The notes under the pieces: model-generated
What the model was told of the DNA's origin: nothing
The model's input: only the letters and a program-made list of their open reading frames with translations
The model's database searches: none
Position numbers and translations under genes: made by a program
NCBI RefSeq assembly: GCF_014650335.1
Contig: NZ_BMUT01000011.1
Location: 62,001 to 126,000, forward strand
From: Streptomyces hiroshimensis
GTDB taxonomy: Bacteria; Actinomycetota; Actinomycetes; Streptomycetales; Streptomycetaceae
Length of the DNA stretch: 64,000 bases
Reading direction: 5' to 3'
Shown: positions 1 through 8,179 of the stretch, one piece after another
How the letters are laid out: each line of letters begins with the position of its first letter
Position numbering within the stretch: position 1 is the first letter of the stretch

Positions 1-2
1 CC

Positions 3-581
3 GAGGTCGTCCTCGACGGCGTCCGCCTGCCCGGCCACTGCCTCCTCGGCGGCAAGGACAAGCTGGACGAGCGCCTGGCCCGCGCCCGCGAGCGCGTGCG
101 CACCGGCGGCGCCCGTACGCACAACGCCGCCATGGCCACCTTCGAGGCCTCCCGGCCCACGGTCGGCGCCCAGGCCGTCGGCATCGCCCGCGCCGCGTAC
201 GAGGTCGCGCTCGACTACGCCCAGACGCGCGTCCAGTTCGGCCGCCCCGTCATCGACAACCAGGGTGTCGCCTTCCAGCTCGCCGACATGCGCACCCGCA
301 TCGACGCCGCCCGGCTGCTGGTGTGGCGCGCGTCCTGGATGGCCACGGCGGGCAAGCCCTTCACCGCTGCGGAGGGCTCGATGTCCAAGCTCTTCGCGGG
401 CGAGACGGCGAAGGCCGTCACGGCCCAGGCCATGCAGATCCTCGGCGGGAACGGCTATACACGCGAGTATCCGGTGGAGCGGATGCACCGGGATGCGGCG
501 ATCTATACGATCTTCGAGGGCACGAGCGAGATCCAGCGGCTGGTGATCGCCCGTACGATCTCCGACGTGCCGATCCGGTGA
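3..581 (+). CDS. Acyl-CoA dehydrogenase, C-terminal part (5' end outside window)
   Basis: FAD-dependent alpha,beta-dehydrogenation of an acyl-CoA thioester. The frame is open from the first base of the window, so only the last 192 residues are present. Visible hallmarks are RVQFGRPVIDNQG, GGNGYTREYPVERMHRD and the catalytic-base block FEGTSEIQR, whose first Glu is the base in medium-chain enzymes. An internal GTG at 96 is not a start, because conserved sequence runs upstream of it. It is followed on the same strand after 48 bp by a VOC gene. Family assignment is secure; the acyl substrate cannot be told from this fragment. Confidence 0.93.
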   Translation, partial: EVVLDGVRLPGHCLLGGKDKLDERLARARERVRTGGARTHNAAMATFEASRPTVGAQAVGIARAAYEVALDYAQTRVQFGRPVIDNQGVAFQLADMRTRIDAARLLVWRASWMATAGKPFTAAEGSMSKLFAGETAKAVTAQAMQILGGNGYTREYPVERMHRDAAIYTIFEGTSEIQRLVIARTISDVPIR

Positions 582-629
582 GCCCGGGGCCGGCCGGACC
601 GACCACCTGACGACCCGGGGGCCTGCGGC

Positions 630-1028
630 GTGCTCCATCACCTCGAACTGTGGGTCCCCGACCTGCAGCGCGCCGAGAAGAGCTTCGGCTGGCTCCTCGG
701 CGCCCTGGGCTACACGCCCCACCAGCACTGGGAGCACGGCCGCAGCTGGCGGCTCGGCGCCTTCTACCTCGTCGTCGAGCAGTCGCCCGCGCTCGCGGCC
801 GCCGCCCACGAGCGGTGCAGGCCGGGCATGAACCACGTGGCCTTCCCCGTGGAGAGCCGCGCGGCCGTCGACGCGCTCGTGGAGGCGGCCCCGGAACACG
901 GCTGGCGGCTGATGTTCCCCGGCGAGCACCCGTTCGCAGGGGGACCCGCCCACTACGCCGCCTACCTGGAGAACGAAGACGGCTTCGAAGCCGAACTCGT
1001 CGCCGTGGCGGCGGGGGAGACCTCCTGA
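630..1028 (+). CDS. VOC-superfamily (glyoxalase/bleomycin-resistance fold) protein
   Basis: A 132-residue single-domain protein with paired beta-alpha-beta-beta-beta modules. The N-terminal module begins LHHLELWVPDLQRAEKSF, the second holds GMNHVAFPVESRAAVDAL, and it closes with ENEDGFEAELVA. The spaced His and Glu residues (H in LHHLEL, H in MNHVAF, E in FEAELV) are the usual metal-ligand positions of the fold. Start is GTG. Substrate unknown: the family covers glyoxalases, dioxygenases, epimerases and drug-binding proteins. It lies directly downstream of the acyl-CoA dehydrogenase; a methylmalonyl-CoA epimerase-like role is possible but not shown. Confidence 0.85.
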   Translation: MLHHLELWVPDLQRAEKSFGWLLGALGYTPHQHWEHGRSWRLGAFYLVVEQSPALAAAAHERCRPGMNHVAFPVESRAAVDALVEAAPEHGWRLMFPGEHPFAGGPAHYAAYLENEDGFEAELVAVAAGETS

Positions 1029-1070
1029 CGGACGGCCCCGCCCTCCGCCGTGCGGCGGAGGAGGTCCGTC
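1027..1070 (+). terminator. Hairpin at end of the VOC gene
   Basis: Nested inverted repeat: inner arms CCTCCGCCG (1042-1050) and CGGCGGAGG (1053-1061) with a 2 nt loop; outer arms GACGGAC (1027-1033) and GTCCGTC (1064-1070). It includes the TGA of the VOC gene. No T-run follows, as is usual in Streptomyces terminators. Confidence 0.45.
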
Positions 1071-1107
1071 CCGCGGGCGGACGCGGCGCAGAGGCCCCGG
1101 CACCAGC

Positions 1108-1653
1108 ATGGATCCCATGCTGAAGATGAACGCCCTGCCGGACGTGCCCCGATGGGCCGTCCTCGCGGCTCACGCCGTGCCCCTGGTCACCCTGCCCTCG
1201 GGGCTGTGGCGGATCGCACTCGTCGCCGGGCTCCCGGTCGCCGAGTACGAGGGCCACTTGGGCCTCGGCGAGGCCCTCTACGTCCTCTCGCTCACCGTCG
1301 TCTCCGAGTCCCTCGCCCTGCTGACCCTCGGACTCGTACGGTCCTGGGGCGAAGTCGTGCCGCGGTGGATCCCGTTGCTGGGCGGCCGCCGGGTGCGCCC
1401 GCTCGCGGCGGTGGTCCCGGCGCTGCTGGGTGCGACGGCACTGGCCGGCCTCGCCGTCTGGTTCCTCTGTGCCCCCTACGTGAACCCGCAGCAGGGCATC
1501 TGGCAGGGGACCCCGGCACAGGACGCGCTCCTCGCCGCCTGCTACGTGCCTCTGCTGGCCTGGCCTCCGCTCCTGACGGCCGTGACCATCGCCTACTACC
1601 GGCGCCGGACGGGCCGGAGCAGGGTCACGGACGGGGCCTTTGCCCGGGTGTGA
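1108..1653 (+). CDS. Conserved hypothetical four-helix membrane protein
   Basis: 181 residues with about four hydrophobic segments: roughly residues 12-35, 48-72, 93-117 and 137-158. It ends in a short basic cytoplasmic tail (YYRRRTGRSR). No catalytic motif is recognised. Start is ATG at 1108, with a second in-frame ATG three codons on; no good Shine-Dalgarno is visible for either. It sits between a VOC gene and the sigma-CAP fusion gene and is separated from the latter by 131 bp, so an operon with it is unlikely. Function unknown. Confidence 0.7.
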   Translation: MDPMLKMNALPDVPRWAVLAAHAVPLVTLPSGLWRIALVAGLPVAEYEGHLGLGEALYVLSLTVVSESLALLTLGLVRSWGEVVPRWIPLLGGRRVRPLAAVVPALLGATALAGLAVWFLCAPYVNPQQGIWQGTPAQDALLAACYVPLLAWPPLLTAVTIAYYRRRTGRSRVTDGAFARV

Positions 1654-1676
1654 GCACCCGTCATACCCGCCCCGGC

Positions 1677-1706
1677 AAAAAAGATTCCGCCGAACCGCAG
1701 TTTTTT
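1677..1706 (+). promoter_or_regulatory. AT-rich island upstream of the sigma-CAP gene, possible ECF-type promoter
   Basis: Within very GC-rich surroundings there is a run of six A (1677-1682) and a run of six T (1701-1706), bracketing GAACC at 1692-1696. GAAC is the common -35 core of ECF-dependent promoters, so this could be an autoregulatory promoter for the downstream sigma factor. No convincing ECF -10 is visible, so this is tentative. Confidence 0.25.
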
Positions 1707-1784
1707 CTGTTATCCGCCGCACGCCCTCAGGTCTCCCATGCGTAAGACCGCCGATGCGGTGGAGCGGAAAGAGGTGGGCGGAAC

Positions 1785-3512
1785 GTGAACTTGGACAGCA
1801 CGGCCGGTGTGGTCGAGGCGGCGCGCGGCGGGGACGAGGCCGCGCAGGACCAGCTGGTCGCCGCCTGCCTGCCGCTGGTCTACAACATCGTCGGCCGCGC
1901 CCTGAACGGGCACGCGGACGTCGACGACGTCGTGCAGGAGACCATGATCCGGATGGTCGGCGGCCTGCCCGCGCTGCGGGACCCCGAAGGGTTCCGCTCG
2001 TGGCTCGTCGCGATCACCATGAACCAGATACGCAGCCACTGGCGCAAGGAGCTCAAGGACCGCAAGGACGCGCCGTCCGGCGGCCTGCAGGAGGTCGGCG
2101 AAGCCGCCGCCCCCGAGCCCGACTTCGTCGAGTGGTCGATCATCCGCCTCGGCCTGCAGGGACAGCGCAGACAGGCCGCGCAGGCCACGCGCTGGCTCGA
2201 CGGCGACGACCAGGTCGTCATGGCCCTGTGGTGGCAGGAGGCCGCGGGCGAGCTGAGCCGCGCCGAGGTCGCCGCGGCCCTCGGCCGCTCGCCGCAGTAC
2301 ACCGCCGTCCGGGTCCAGCGCACCAAGGCCCAGCTGGAGACGGCCCGCGTCGTCGTCCGGGCGCTCGCCACGGACCCGCGCTGCCCGGAGCTCACGGACG
2401 TCCTGGGCGACTGGGACGGCGCGCCGGGCCCGCTGTGGCGCAAGCGCATCGCCCGGCACGCGCGGGGCTGTGCGGAGTGCGGCGGCCACTGGTCCGCGCT
2501 GGTGCCCGCGGAAGGGCTGCTCGCCGGCCTCGGGCTCGTCCCGGTCGGGGCCGCCCTGCTCGCCCGGGTGGCCGGGGCGGGGCCGGGCGGGCCCATGACG
2601 GCCTGTGCCGCCACCGCGACCGCTCCCGTGACCGCTCCCGGCAGCGGCGCTACCGGGGCCCCGGCGCCCGTGGCGGATCCCGCCCCGCCCGGGGAGCCGG
2701 CGACGGGCGGCGGCCCCGCCGACCTCGGGCGCCTGGCGCGCCGGGCCGTCGTCGCCGCCGGTGTCGTGGCCGTCGTCGTGGGCGGCACCCTGGGCGGCCC
2801 GCACCTCTTCAACGCCGCGCCGGAGGGCGCCCGGCCGCAGGCGCCCGGCGGCACGGTCGAGATCGTCCCGGTCACCGCGGGCGGCCCCACGCCGACCGGT
2901 CCTGAACGCTCCGGCGCCACGGCCGTCGCCCGGTCCGACAACGACGGCCGCGCTCCCGTGCGCGCCTCCGCCCCCGCCTCGCCGCCGGCCCCGGCAGCCG
3001 CCGCGACTCCCGCCGCGACGCCCTCCGCGCTCAAGAGCCCGGCCAAGCCCGCGGCCGGGACACCCGCCACCCCGGCCGCCCCGAGCGCGGCCCCCGCGGG
3101 AGACACCGCCACGCCCCGGCGGACGCCGCCGGGCGACCCGGGTGCGGACCCCGCCGAGGAGGTCGTCCGCATCGTCAACACCGAACGCGCCAAGGCCGGA
3201 TGCGGCCCCGTGCGCTACAGCGCCGAACTCGTCGCCGTCGCCCGTCGCCACACCGACGAGAGCGCGTCGCGCACCCCCGCCGCCCAGTGGTCCGCCTTCG
3301 CCCGCCGGATCGCCGTCCCCGGCCACCACTGGAGCTCGTACGGGGTGAACGCCTCCGCCGGGCAGAGCAGCGCCTCCGCCGTCGTGTCCGTGTGGATGAA
3401 CGACCCCGGACACCGCCGGACCATCCTCAACTGCGCCTACACGGAGCTGGGCGTCGGCGTCTCCTTCGCCTACGACGGCCCGCGCTGGGTGCAGGTCTTC
3501 GCGGCGCGCTGA
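1785..3512 (+). CDS. Membrane-tethered ECF-like sigma factor fused to an extracytoplasmic CAP domain
   Basis: 575 residues. Order: sigma-70 region 2 (about 10-85, with DVDDVVQETMIRM and the WLVAITMNQIRSHWRK block); sigma region 4 HTH (about 150-195, SRAEVAAALGRSPQYTAVRV); a HxxxCxxC motif (RHARGCAEC, about residue 224) like zinc-binding anti-sigma (ZAS) domains; one membrane segment (about 318-338); a Pro/Ala/Ser linker (about 340-450); and a C-terminal CAP/SCP domain (about 455-575). Start is GTG with a purine-rich stretch upstream. The architecture predicts a one-protein signal transducer with outside sensor and inside DNA-binding parts. The downstream secreted metalloprotease-like gene on the same strand is a plausible target. 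Domains are clear; mechanism is inference. Confidence 0.85.
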   Translation: MNLDSTAGVVEAARGGDEAAQDQLVAACLPLVYNIVGRALNGHADVDDVVQETMIRMVGGLPALRDPEGFRSWLVAITMNQIRSHWRKELKDRKDAPSGGLQEVGEAAAPEPDFVEWSIIRLGLQGQRRQAAQATRWLDGDDQVVMALWWQEAAGELSRAEVAAALGRSPQYTAVRVQRTKAQLETARVVVRALATDPRCPELTDVLGDWDGAPGPLWRKRIARHARGCAECGGHWSALVPAEGLLAGLGLVPVGAALLARVAGAGPGGPMTACAATATAPVTAPGSGATGAPAPVADPAPPGEPATGGGPADLGRLARRAVVAAGVVAVVVGGTLGGPHLFNAAPEGARPQAPGGTVEIVPVTAGGPTPTGPERSGATAVARSDNDGRAPVRASAPASPPAPAAAATPAATPSALKSPAKPAAGTPATPAAPSAAPAGDTATPRRTPPGDPGADPAEEVVRIVNTERAKAGCGPVRYSAELVAVARRHTDESASRTPAAQWSAFARRIAVPGHHWSSYGVNASAGQSSASAVVSVWMNDPGHRRTILNCAYTELGVGVSFAYDGPRWVQVFAAR

Positions 3513-3587
3513 GCGCGGCCACCCTTCGAGCCACCCCCCTCGCCGGGCGGGCCAGCGCCGCGCCCGGCCGTTCCGTAACCCCCACCG

Positions 3588-5639
3588 ATGGGAACTCCCT
3601 TGCCACGCAAACACAGTCACCGCCGCCGCAGCAGAACCGGTCGCCGCGTGATACTCGGGGCGGCCGCGGTCGCCGCGGCCGCCGGAATCGCCTTCGGCGT
3701 CATGAGCACCGGTTCCGCGACGTCCACCCCGGGCTCGCAGCCGGAGGCGGCGAACGTGCCCGCCGCGCAGCCGGTGCACAAGAAGACGCCCGCCCCCCTC
3801 ACCTCGACGCCCCCGGCCGACAAGCAGCGCGGCCTCGTCTACGACGGCCTCAAGCCCGCCCCCAAGGGCGACCGCTGCGTCGGCGTCTACAGCGTCTCGC
3901 GGGCCGGCCTGTGCACCCACGGCCCCGACGCCCCGCCCAAGGGCGTCGACATCACCAAGGACACCCCGCCCGTGGCGGCGAAGGCGGCCGCTCCCTCCTC
4001 CCTGACCGGTGACGGCGGCCAGGCCCCCTCGGCCTCCGAGGCCCTCGGCGGAGCACCGTCCGTGGTCGACGCCCGCACGGGCGGCGTGGCCACGGCCGCC
4101 GCCGCCCCGGGCCCCGGCACGCCCGCGACCCCGCAGGCCGGCTCCGGCTCCAAGGTCGTCTGCGAGGGCGACGGGTCGACCGGCAACCGCGTCCAGGTGC
4201 TGTACGTCCACGCGCCCGGCCGCGACCGGTTCGGGCAGTACGCCGCCTCCTTCAAGCAGTGGGCGGCCGAGACCGACGTCATCTACAACGCGAGCGCCAA
4301 GGAGACCGGCGGCGAGCGGCACGTCCGCTACGTCACCGAGGCCGACTGCACCGTCTCCGTCCTGAACGCCGAGCTCTCCGCGGGCGACCTGCAGGAGTTC
4401 GGGGCCATGAACAACGCCCTGGCCGCCAAGGGCTTCAACCGCCGCGACCGCAAGTACATGGTCTTCGCCGACGCCCAGGTCTACTGCGGCATCGGCACCT
4501 TCAACGGCGACGAGCGGCCCGGCCAGGACAACCTCAGCAACTTCGGCCCCTCCTACGGCCGTACGGACTCCGGCTGCTGGGGCGGCAGCACCCCCGCCCA
4601 CGAACTGGGCCACAACCTCGGCGCGGTCAACAACAGCGCCCCGCACACCAGCAAGGCCGCGCACTGCGTCGACGAGTGGGACATCATGTGCTACTCGGAC
4701 GCCCCGTACTACCCCAAGATGCAGGTCCTGTGCCCCGAGCGCACGGGGGACCAGCGGCTGGACTGCGGTCACGACGACTACTTCCACACCTCCCCCAAGC
4801 CGGGCAGCTACCTGGCCACCCACTGGAACATCGCGAACAACCGCTTCCTGATGGCCGGCGGCGGCACCACGAACCCCGACCCCGGCCCCACGCCGACCCG
4901 TACGCCCGACCCGACGCGGCCGCCGTCCGCCGGGCCCGACGCCCAGGTCAGCCAGATCACCCCGAACTCCGCCGTCGTCAGCTGGCCGAAGGCGTCCTCG
5001 GCCACCGGCTACGACCTGCTGATCGACGGGAAGAAGACGGCCGACGTCAAGGACACCGTCGTCCGCCTCACCGGACTCACCCCCGACACCGCCTACAAGG
5101 TCGCCGTCGCCGCCCGCGGCGCCGACGGCAAGGCCTCCGCGCCGGGCCGGGCCGCGTCCTTCCGCACCCTCTCCGCCGACGGCGGCTCGCCGGTCCGGCC
5201 GGGCACCGCGTACGTGATGGTCAACGGCCTCACCGGCCAGGCCGCCGACCTGTGGGGCGGCTCCGCGGCGGACGGCACCGTCGCCATCGCCTACCAGCGC
5301 CACGGCTACGCCAACCAGCAGTGGTCCTTCGAGAACGCGGGCGGCGGCACGCTGCGCGTGAAGTCGGCCCAGAGCGGCAAGTGCCTCGAACTGGGCAGCG
5401 GGGGACGGGCCGTGGCCGGCCAGTACGTCGCCCAGCAGCCCTGCCGTGACACCGCCGCGCAGAAGTGGCGGCTGAACGCCGCCGGCGGCGGGTCGTACGT
5501 CCTGCAGCCCGAGGGCTCGTCCCTGGTGCTGGGCATCAGCAACCGCTGGTACTACGGCGGCCGGCTGCTCGAACTCCAGCAGAAGAACGACCAGGGCTAC
5601 CAGAACTGGACCCTGTCGAAGGCCGCCGCCTCCTCCTGA
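3588..5639 (+). CDS. Secreted zinc-metalloprotease-like protein with FnIII and ricin-type lectin domains
   Basis: 683 residues with a basic N-terminus and hydrophobic signal segment (about 22-45). A metzincin-like centre HELGHNLGAVN lies at about residue 337, with a Met-turn-like DIMCYSD some 25 residues later. Then come a Thr/Pro linker, a fibronectin type III domain (about 450-529) and a ricin B-type beta-trefoil with QQWSF/QKW repeats (about 538-683), probably for carbohydrate binding. The third zinc-ligand position of HExxHxxGxx[HD] is Asn, so the His in NNSAPH may serve instead, or activity may be altered. An alternative TTG start at 3600 would give the more usual MPRKHSHRR N-terminus. 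Confidence 0.8.
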   Translation: MGTPLPRKHSHRRRSRTGRRVILGAAAVAAAAGIAFGVMSTGSATSTPGSQPEAANVPAAQPVHKKTPAPLTSTPPADKQRGLVYDGLKPAPKGDRCVGVYSVSRAGLCTHGPDAPPKGVDITKDTPPVAAKAAAPSSLTGDGGQAPSASEALGGAPSVVDARTGGVATAAAAPGPGTPATPQAGSGSKVVCEGDGSTGNRVQVLYVHAPGRDRFGQYAASFKQWAAETDVIYNASAKETGGERHVRYVTEADCTVSVLNAELSAGDLQEFGAMNNALAAKGFNRRDRKYMVFADAQVYCGIGTFNGDERPGQDNLSNFGPSYGRTDSGCWGGSTPAHELGHNLGAVNNSAPHTSKAAHCVDEWDIMCYSDAPYYPKMQVLCPERTGDQRLDCGHDDYFHTSPKPGSYLATHWNIANNRFLMAGGGTTNPDPGPTPTRTPDPTRPPSAGPDAQVSQITPNSAVVSWPKASSATGYDLLIDGKKTADVKDTVVRLTGLTPDTAYKVAVAARGADGKASAPGRAASFRTLSADGGSPVRPGTAYVMVNGLTGQAADLWGGSAADGTVAIAYQRHGYANQQWSFENAGGGTLRVKSAQSGKCLELGSGGRAVAGQYVAQQPCRDTAAQKWRLNAAGGGSYVLQPEGSSLVLGISNRWYYGGRLLELQQKNDQGYQNWTLSKAAASS

Positions 5640-5753
5640 CGGCCGCCCTCCGACCGGGCCGGCGACCGCTGCTTCACCCCCTGCCTTCCCCCACCGGCGG
5701 TCGCCGGCCCGGCCCCTTCTGCCCTGCTCCTCCCACCCTCTTGAGGAACCGTC

Positions 5754-5789
5754 ACGATGAAGCTGCGCCCCACGATGAAGCTGCGCCCC
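5754..5789 (+). repeat. Tandem 18 bp duplication carrying the start codon
   Basis: ACGATGAAGCTGCGCCCC occurs twice head to tail. The result is two in-frame ATGs (5757 and 5775) and the N-terminus MKLRPTMKLRPT. The upstream TTGAGGAAC suits the first ATG. Confidence 0.9.
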
Positions 5790-6401
5790 ACCACCCTCGC
5801 ACCGGCGCTCGGATGCGCCGCCCTGCTCGTCCTGGGTACGCCCGGAGTGGCCGCCGCACACGGCGACACCATCCACTTCGCCGTGGGCGGAGAGCAGCAG
5901 GGCGGCCACGTACGGACCGTGGCGACCTGGGAGAACGACCACGACCCCGTGGACGAGCCGGTCGCGGGCACCCTGACGGCCACCGGCCCGGACGGACGCA
6001 CCGCCGGTCCGTGGCAGCTCGTGGCCGCCGAGGGCGAGAAGGGGGCCTACACCACCCGCGAGTCCCTGCCGCAGGGCACCTGGAAGGTCGTCGTCCACTG
6101 CGGCTTCCCGGACCTCGGCCACGGGGAGGGGACGGTCACGGTCGCGGCCGTGGCCGCACCCGGGCCGGAGCGGTCGGCGCCTGCAGGCCGGTCGGCCGCC
6201 CGGCAGGAAGCGACGGAAGCGACGGAAGCGGTGGAAACGACGGAAGGTGCGTCCTCGGAGACCCGGGGGTCCTCCTCCGGTACGGCCCTCGTCGTGGGTG
6301 CCTGCGCGGCCGTCGCCGTGGCGACGGCCGCCGGGGTGCTCCTGCTGCGGACGCGCCGGTTGCGTGCCCGCCGACCGGGGAAGCCCGCCGTCACCAGGTG
6401 A
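5757..6401 (+). CDS. Exported, membrane-anchored surface protein of unknown function
   Basis: 214 residues. A signal peptide (about 1-36, ending GVAAA before HGDTIHF) leads to a roughly 100-residue extracytoplasmic beta-rich domain. Then come a Glu/Thr/Ala-rich linker containing repeated EATEATEA, a C-terminal membrane helix (about 178-198) and a basic cytoplasmic tail, the layout of a type I membrane protein. A mature N-terminus starting with His is reminiscent of CopC-like copper proteins, but I see no other copper ligands, so this is only a resemblance. It follows the secreted metalloprotease gene by about 118 bp and may belong to the same envelope-related group as the sigma-CAP gene. Confidence 0.72.
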   Translation: MKLRPTMKLRPTTLAPALGCAALLVLGTPGVAAAHGDTIHFAVGGEQQGGHVRTVATWENDHDPVDEPVAGTLTATGPDGRTAGPWQLVAAEGEKGAYTTRESLPQGTWKVVVHCGFPDLGHGEGTVTVAAVAAPGPERSAPAGRSAARQEATEATEAVETTEGASSETRGSSSGTALVVGACAAVAVATAAGVLLLRTRRLRARRPGKPAVTR

Positions 6402-6473
6402 GCAGCGGCCTCACGGGGTGAGGACCAGCCGGATCGGGTCGCCCGTCCCGGTGAGGGTCGCCTACTTGACCCG

Positions 6474-7619
6474 TCAGCGGCGTCGGCGGGCGTTGAGCCG
6501 GGCGGCCTGGCGTGTCAGGTGGTCGCGCTCGGCGAGGTCGGGTGCCTTGTGGGCCGCCTCGGCGTACAGCCGTGCCGCCGTCGCCAGGTCGCCGTCGCGC
6601 TCGTGGAGGTACGCCGCCACCGCGGTGTGGCGGGGCAGGGAGGCGTCCAGCGCCGCGAGCGCCTCCAGGCCGGCGCGCGGTCCGTCGGCCTCCCCGACGG
6701 CGACCGCGCGGTTGAGCCGGACGATGGGGCTGTCGGTCAGGCGCGCGAGCTCGTCGTACCACTCGACGATCTGCACCCAGTCGGTCTCTTCGGCGGTGGG
6801 CGCGTCGGCGTGGAGTGCCGCGATGGCGGCCTGGGCCTGGAACTCGCCCAGCCGGTCGCGGGCGAGGGCCGCCTGGAGGATCCCGACGCCCTCGGCGATC
6901 AGCGCGGTGTCCCACCGGCCGCGGTCCTGCTCGGCGAGCGGCACCAGGCTGCCGTCGGATGCGGTGCGGGCGGCACGCCGGGCGTGGTGGAGCAGCATGA
7001 GGGCGAGCAGCCCGGCCGCCTCGGGGTGGTCGATGCGGGCCGCGAGCTGCCGGGTGAGCCGGATGGCCTCGGCGGCGAGGTCGACGTCGCCGGAGTAGCC
7101 CTCGTTGAAGACGAGGTAGAGGACGCGCAGCACGGTGGCGACGTCGCCGGGCCGGTCGAAGCGCACGCCGGAGACCGTGCGCTTGGCCCGGCTGATCCGC
7201 TGCGCCATGGTCGCCTCGGGCACCAGGTAGGCCCGGGCGATCTGGCGGGTGGTCAGCCCGCCGACGGCGCGCAGCGTGAGCGCGACCGCCGACGCCGGGG
7301 TCAGCGACGGGTGGGCGCACAGGAAGTAGAGCTGGAGCGTGTCGTCCACCGCGGGCGCGGGCCCGGGCGCCGGCTCCTCCTCGACGCGGTCCTCACGCCG
7401 GCGGCGGGCGGCGTTCGCCCGGGCCGCGTCGAGGAACCGGCGCCAGGCCACGGTGACCAGCCAGCCCTTGGGGTCCCTCGGTATGTCCGTCGGCCAGACG
7501 CGAACCGCCTCGACCAGCGCCTCCTGCACGGCGTCCTCGGCCGCCGCGAAGTCGGCTCCGCGGCGGACGAGGATCCCGAGCACGCTCGGCGTGAGGCTGC
7601 GGAGCAGGGCCTCATCCAT
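6474..7619 (-). CDS. ECF42-type RNA polymerase sigma factor with C-terminal TPR-like extension
   Basis: 381 residues: sigma region 2 (FAAAEDAVQEALVEAVRVWP), region 4 (LTTRQIARAYLVPEATMAQRISRAK), then an extension of about 200 residues with NEGYSG, VDLAAEAIRLTRQL and repeated Ala-rich helices. This is the layout of the ECF42 family, where the C-terminal domain replaces an anti-sigma factor. Start is taken as MDEALL at 7619; earlier in-frame ATGs lie deep inside the upstream gene. It overlaps the DGPF gene by 8 bp, so translation is probably coupled. The pairing with a DGPF protein is the family's normal context. Confidence 0.92.
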   Translation of the reverse strand: MDEALLRSLTPSVLGILVRRGADFAAAEDAVQEALVEAVRVWPTDIPRDPKGWLVTVAWRRFLDAARANAARRRREDRVEEEPAPGPAPAVDDTLQLYFLCAHPSLTPASAVALTLRAVGGLTTRQIARAYLVPEATMAQRISRAKRTVSGVRFDRPGDVATVLRVLYLVFNEGYSGDVDLAAEAIRLTRQLAARIDHPEAAGLLALMLLHHARRAARTASDGSLVPLAEQDRGRWDTALIAEGVGILQAALARDRLGEFQAQAAIAALHADAPTAEETDWVQIVEWYDELARLTDSPIVRLNRAVAVGEADGPRAGLEALAALDASLPRHTAVAAYLHERDGDLATAARLYAEAAHKAPDLAERDHLTRQAARLNARRRR

Positions 7620-8034
7620 GGAAGGCGCACTCCGGGACGGTGGGCGGCGCGCCCAGGAACGGGCGCACCTCCAGCCACTCGTGAATCGGCTTCCCACCCG
7701 CCCCGGGGGCGGCCGACAGCTCCCCGGCCAGCTCGACGGCACGCTCGTAGCTGTCGACGTCGATGACCATCCAGCCGGCGATCAGGTCCTTGGTCTCGGC
7801 GAACGGTCCGTCGGTGACCGGAGGGCGCCCCTCACCGTCGTAGCGGACCCACGCTCCCTCGGGGGCGAGCGCCTGACCGTCGACGAACTCGCCTGTCTTC
7901 TCCAGCCGGGCCGCGAAGTCGTTCATGTACTGCACATGCGCCGAGATCTCCTCCGGGGTCCACTGGTCCATCGGCACGTCGTTGACCGGAGCCGGGGCGC
8001 CGCGGTAGTGCTTCAACAGCAGGTACTTGGCCAT
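7612..8034 (-). CDS. YCII-related DGPF-domain protein, partner of the ECF42 sigma factor
   Basis: 140 residues with the signature TDGPFAETKDLIAGW. YCII-like ferredoxin-fold proteins of this group are typically encoded next to ECF42 sigma factors and transcribed by them. Start MAKYLLL is preceded by a strong GAGGAG at ideal spacing. Translation ends 8 bp inside the sigma gene. Biochemical activity is unknown for the family; stress or metabolite-related roles have been suggested. Confidence 0.92.
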   Translation of the reverse strand: MAKYLLLKHYRGAPAPVNDVPMDQWTPEEISAHVQYMNDFAARLEKTGEFVDGQALAPEGAWVRYDGEGRPPVTDGPFAETKDLIAGWMVIDVDSYERAVELAGELSAAPGAGGKPIHEWLEVRPFLGAPPTVPECAFHG

Positions 8035-8108
8035 CGTGATTCTCCTCGGTGCTCGTGCGACCCAATTGTGGTCGCGTTCACCCCGGGGGCGGAGCCGGAC
8101 GCGGGTTC

Positions 8109-8114
8109 TCGACA
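8109..8114 (-). promoter_or_regulatory. Candidate ECF42 -35 element
   Basis: Read on the minus strand this is TGTCGA, which I recall as the -35 core of ECF42-dependent promoters, 75 bp upstream of the DGPF start. The expected -10 core about 16 nt downstream is not clear (CCGC is found), so autoregulation is suggested rather than shown. Confidence 0.4.
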
Positions 8115-8179
8115 TCGTCGTCCGATTTTTTTGGCTCTTGTGGATGAGCCCCCGCGGACCCCTTCGCCCTGCATGAAGG

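Noticed and set aside
1710..6122. A 1470-codon open frame on the minus strand
   Set aside because: It is antisense to three well-supported genes (sigma-CAP, metalloprotease, surface protein), has low-complexity Gly/Arg/Val content and no family match. High GC leaves such frames open.
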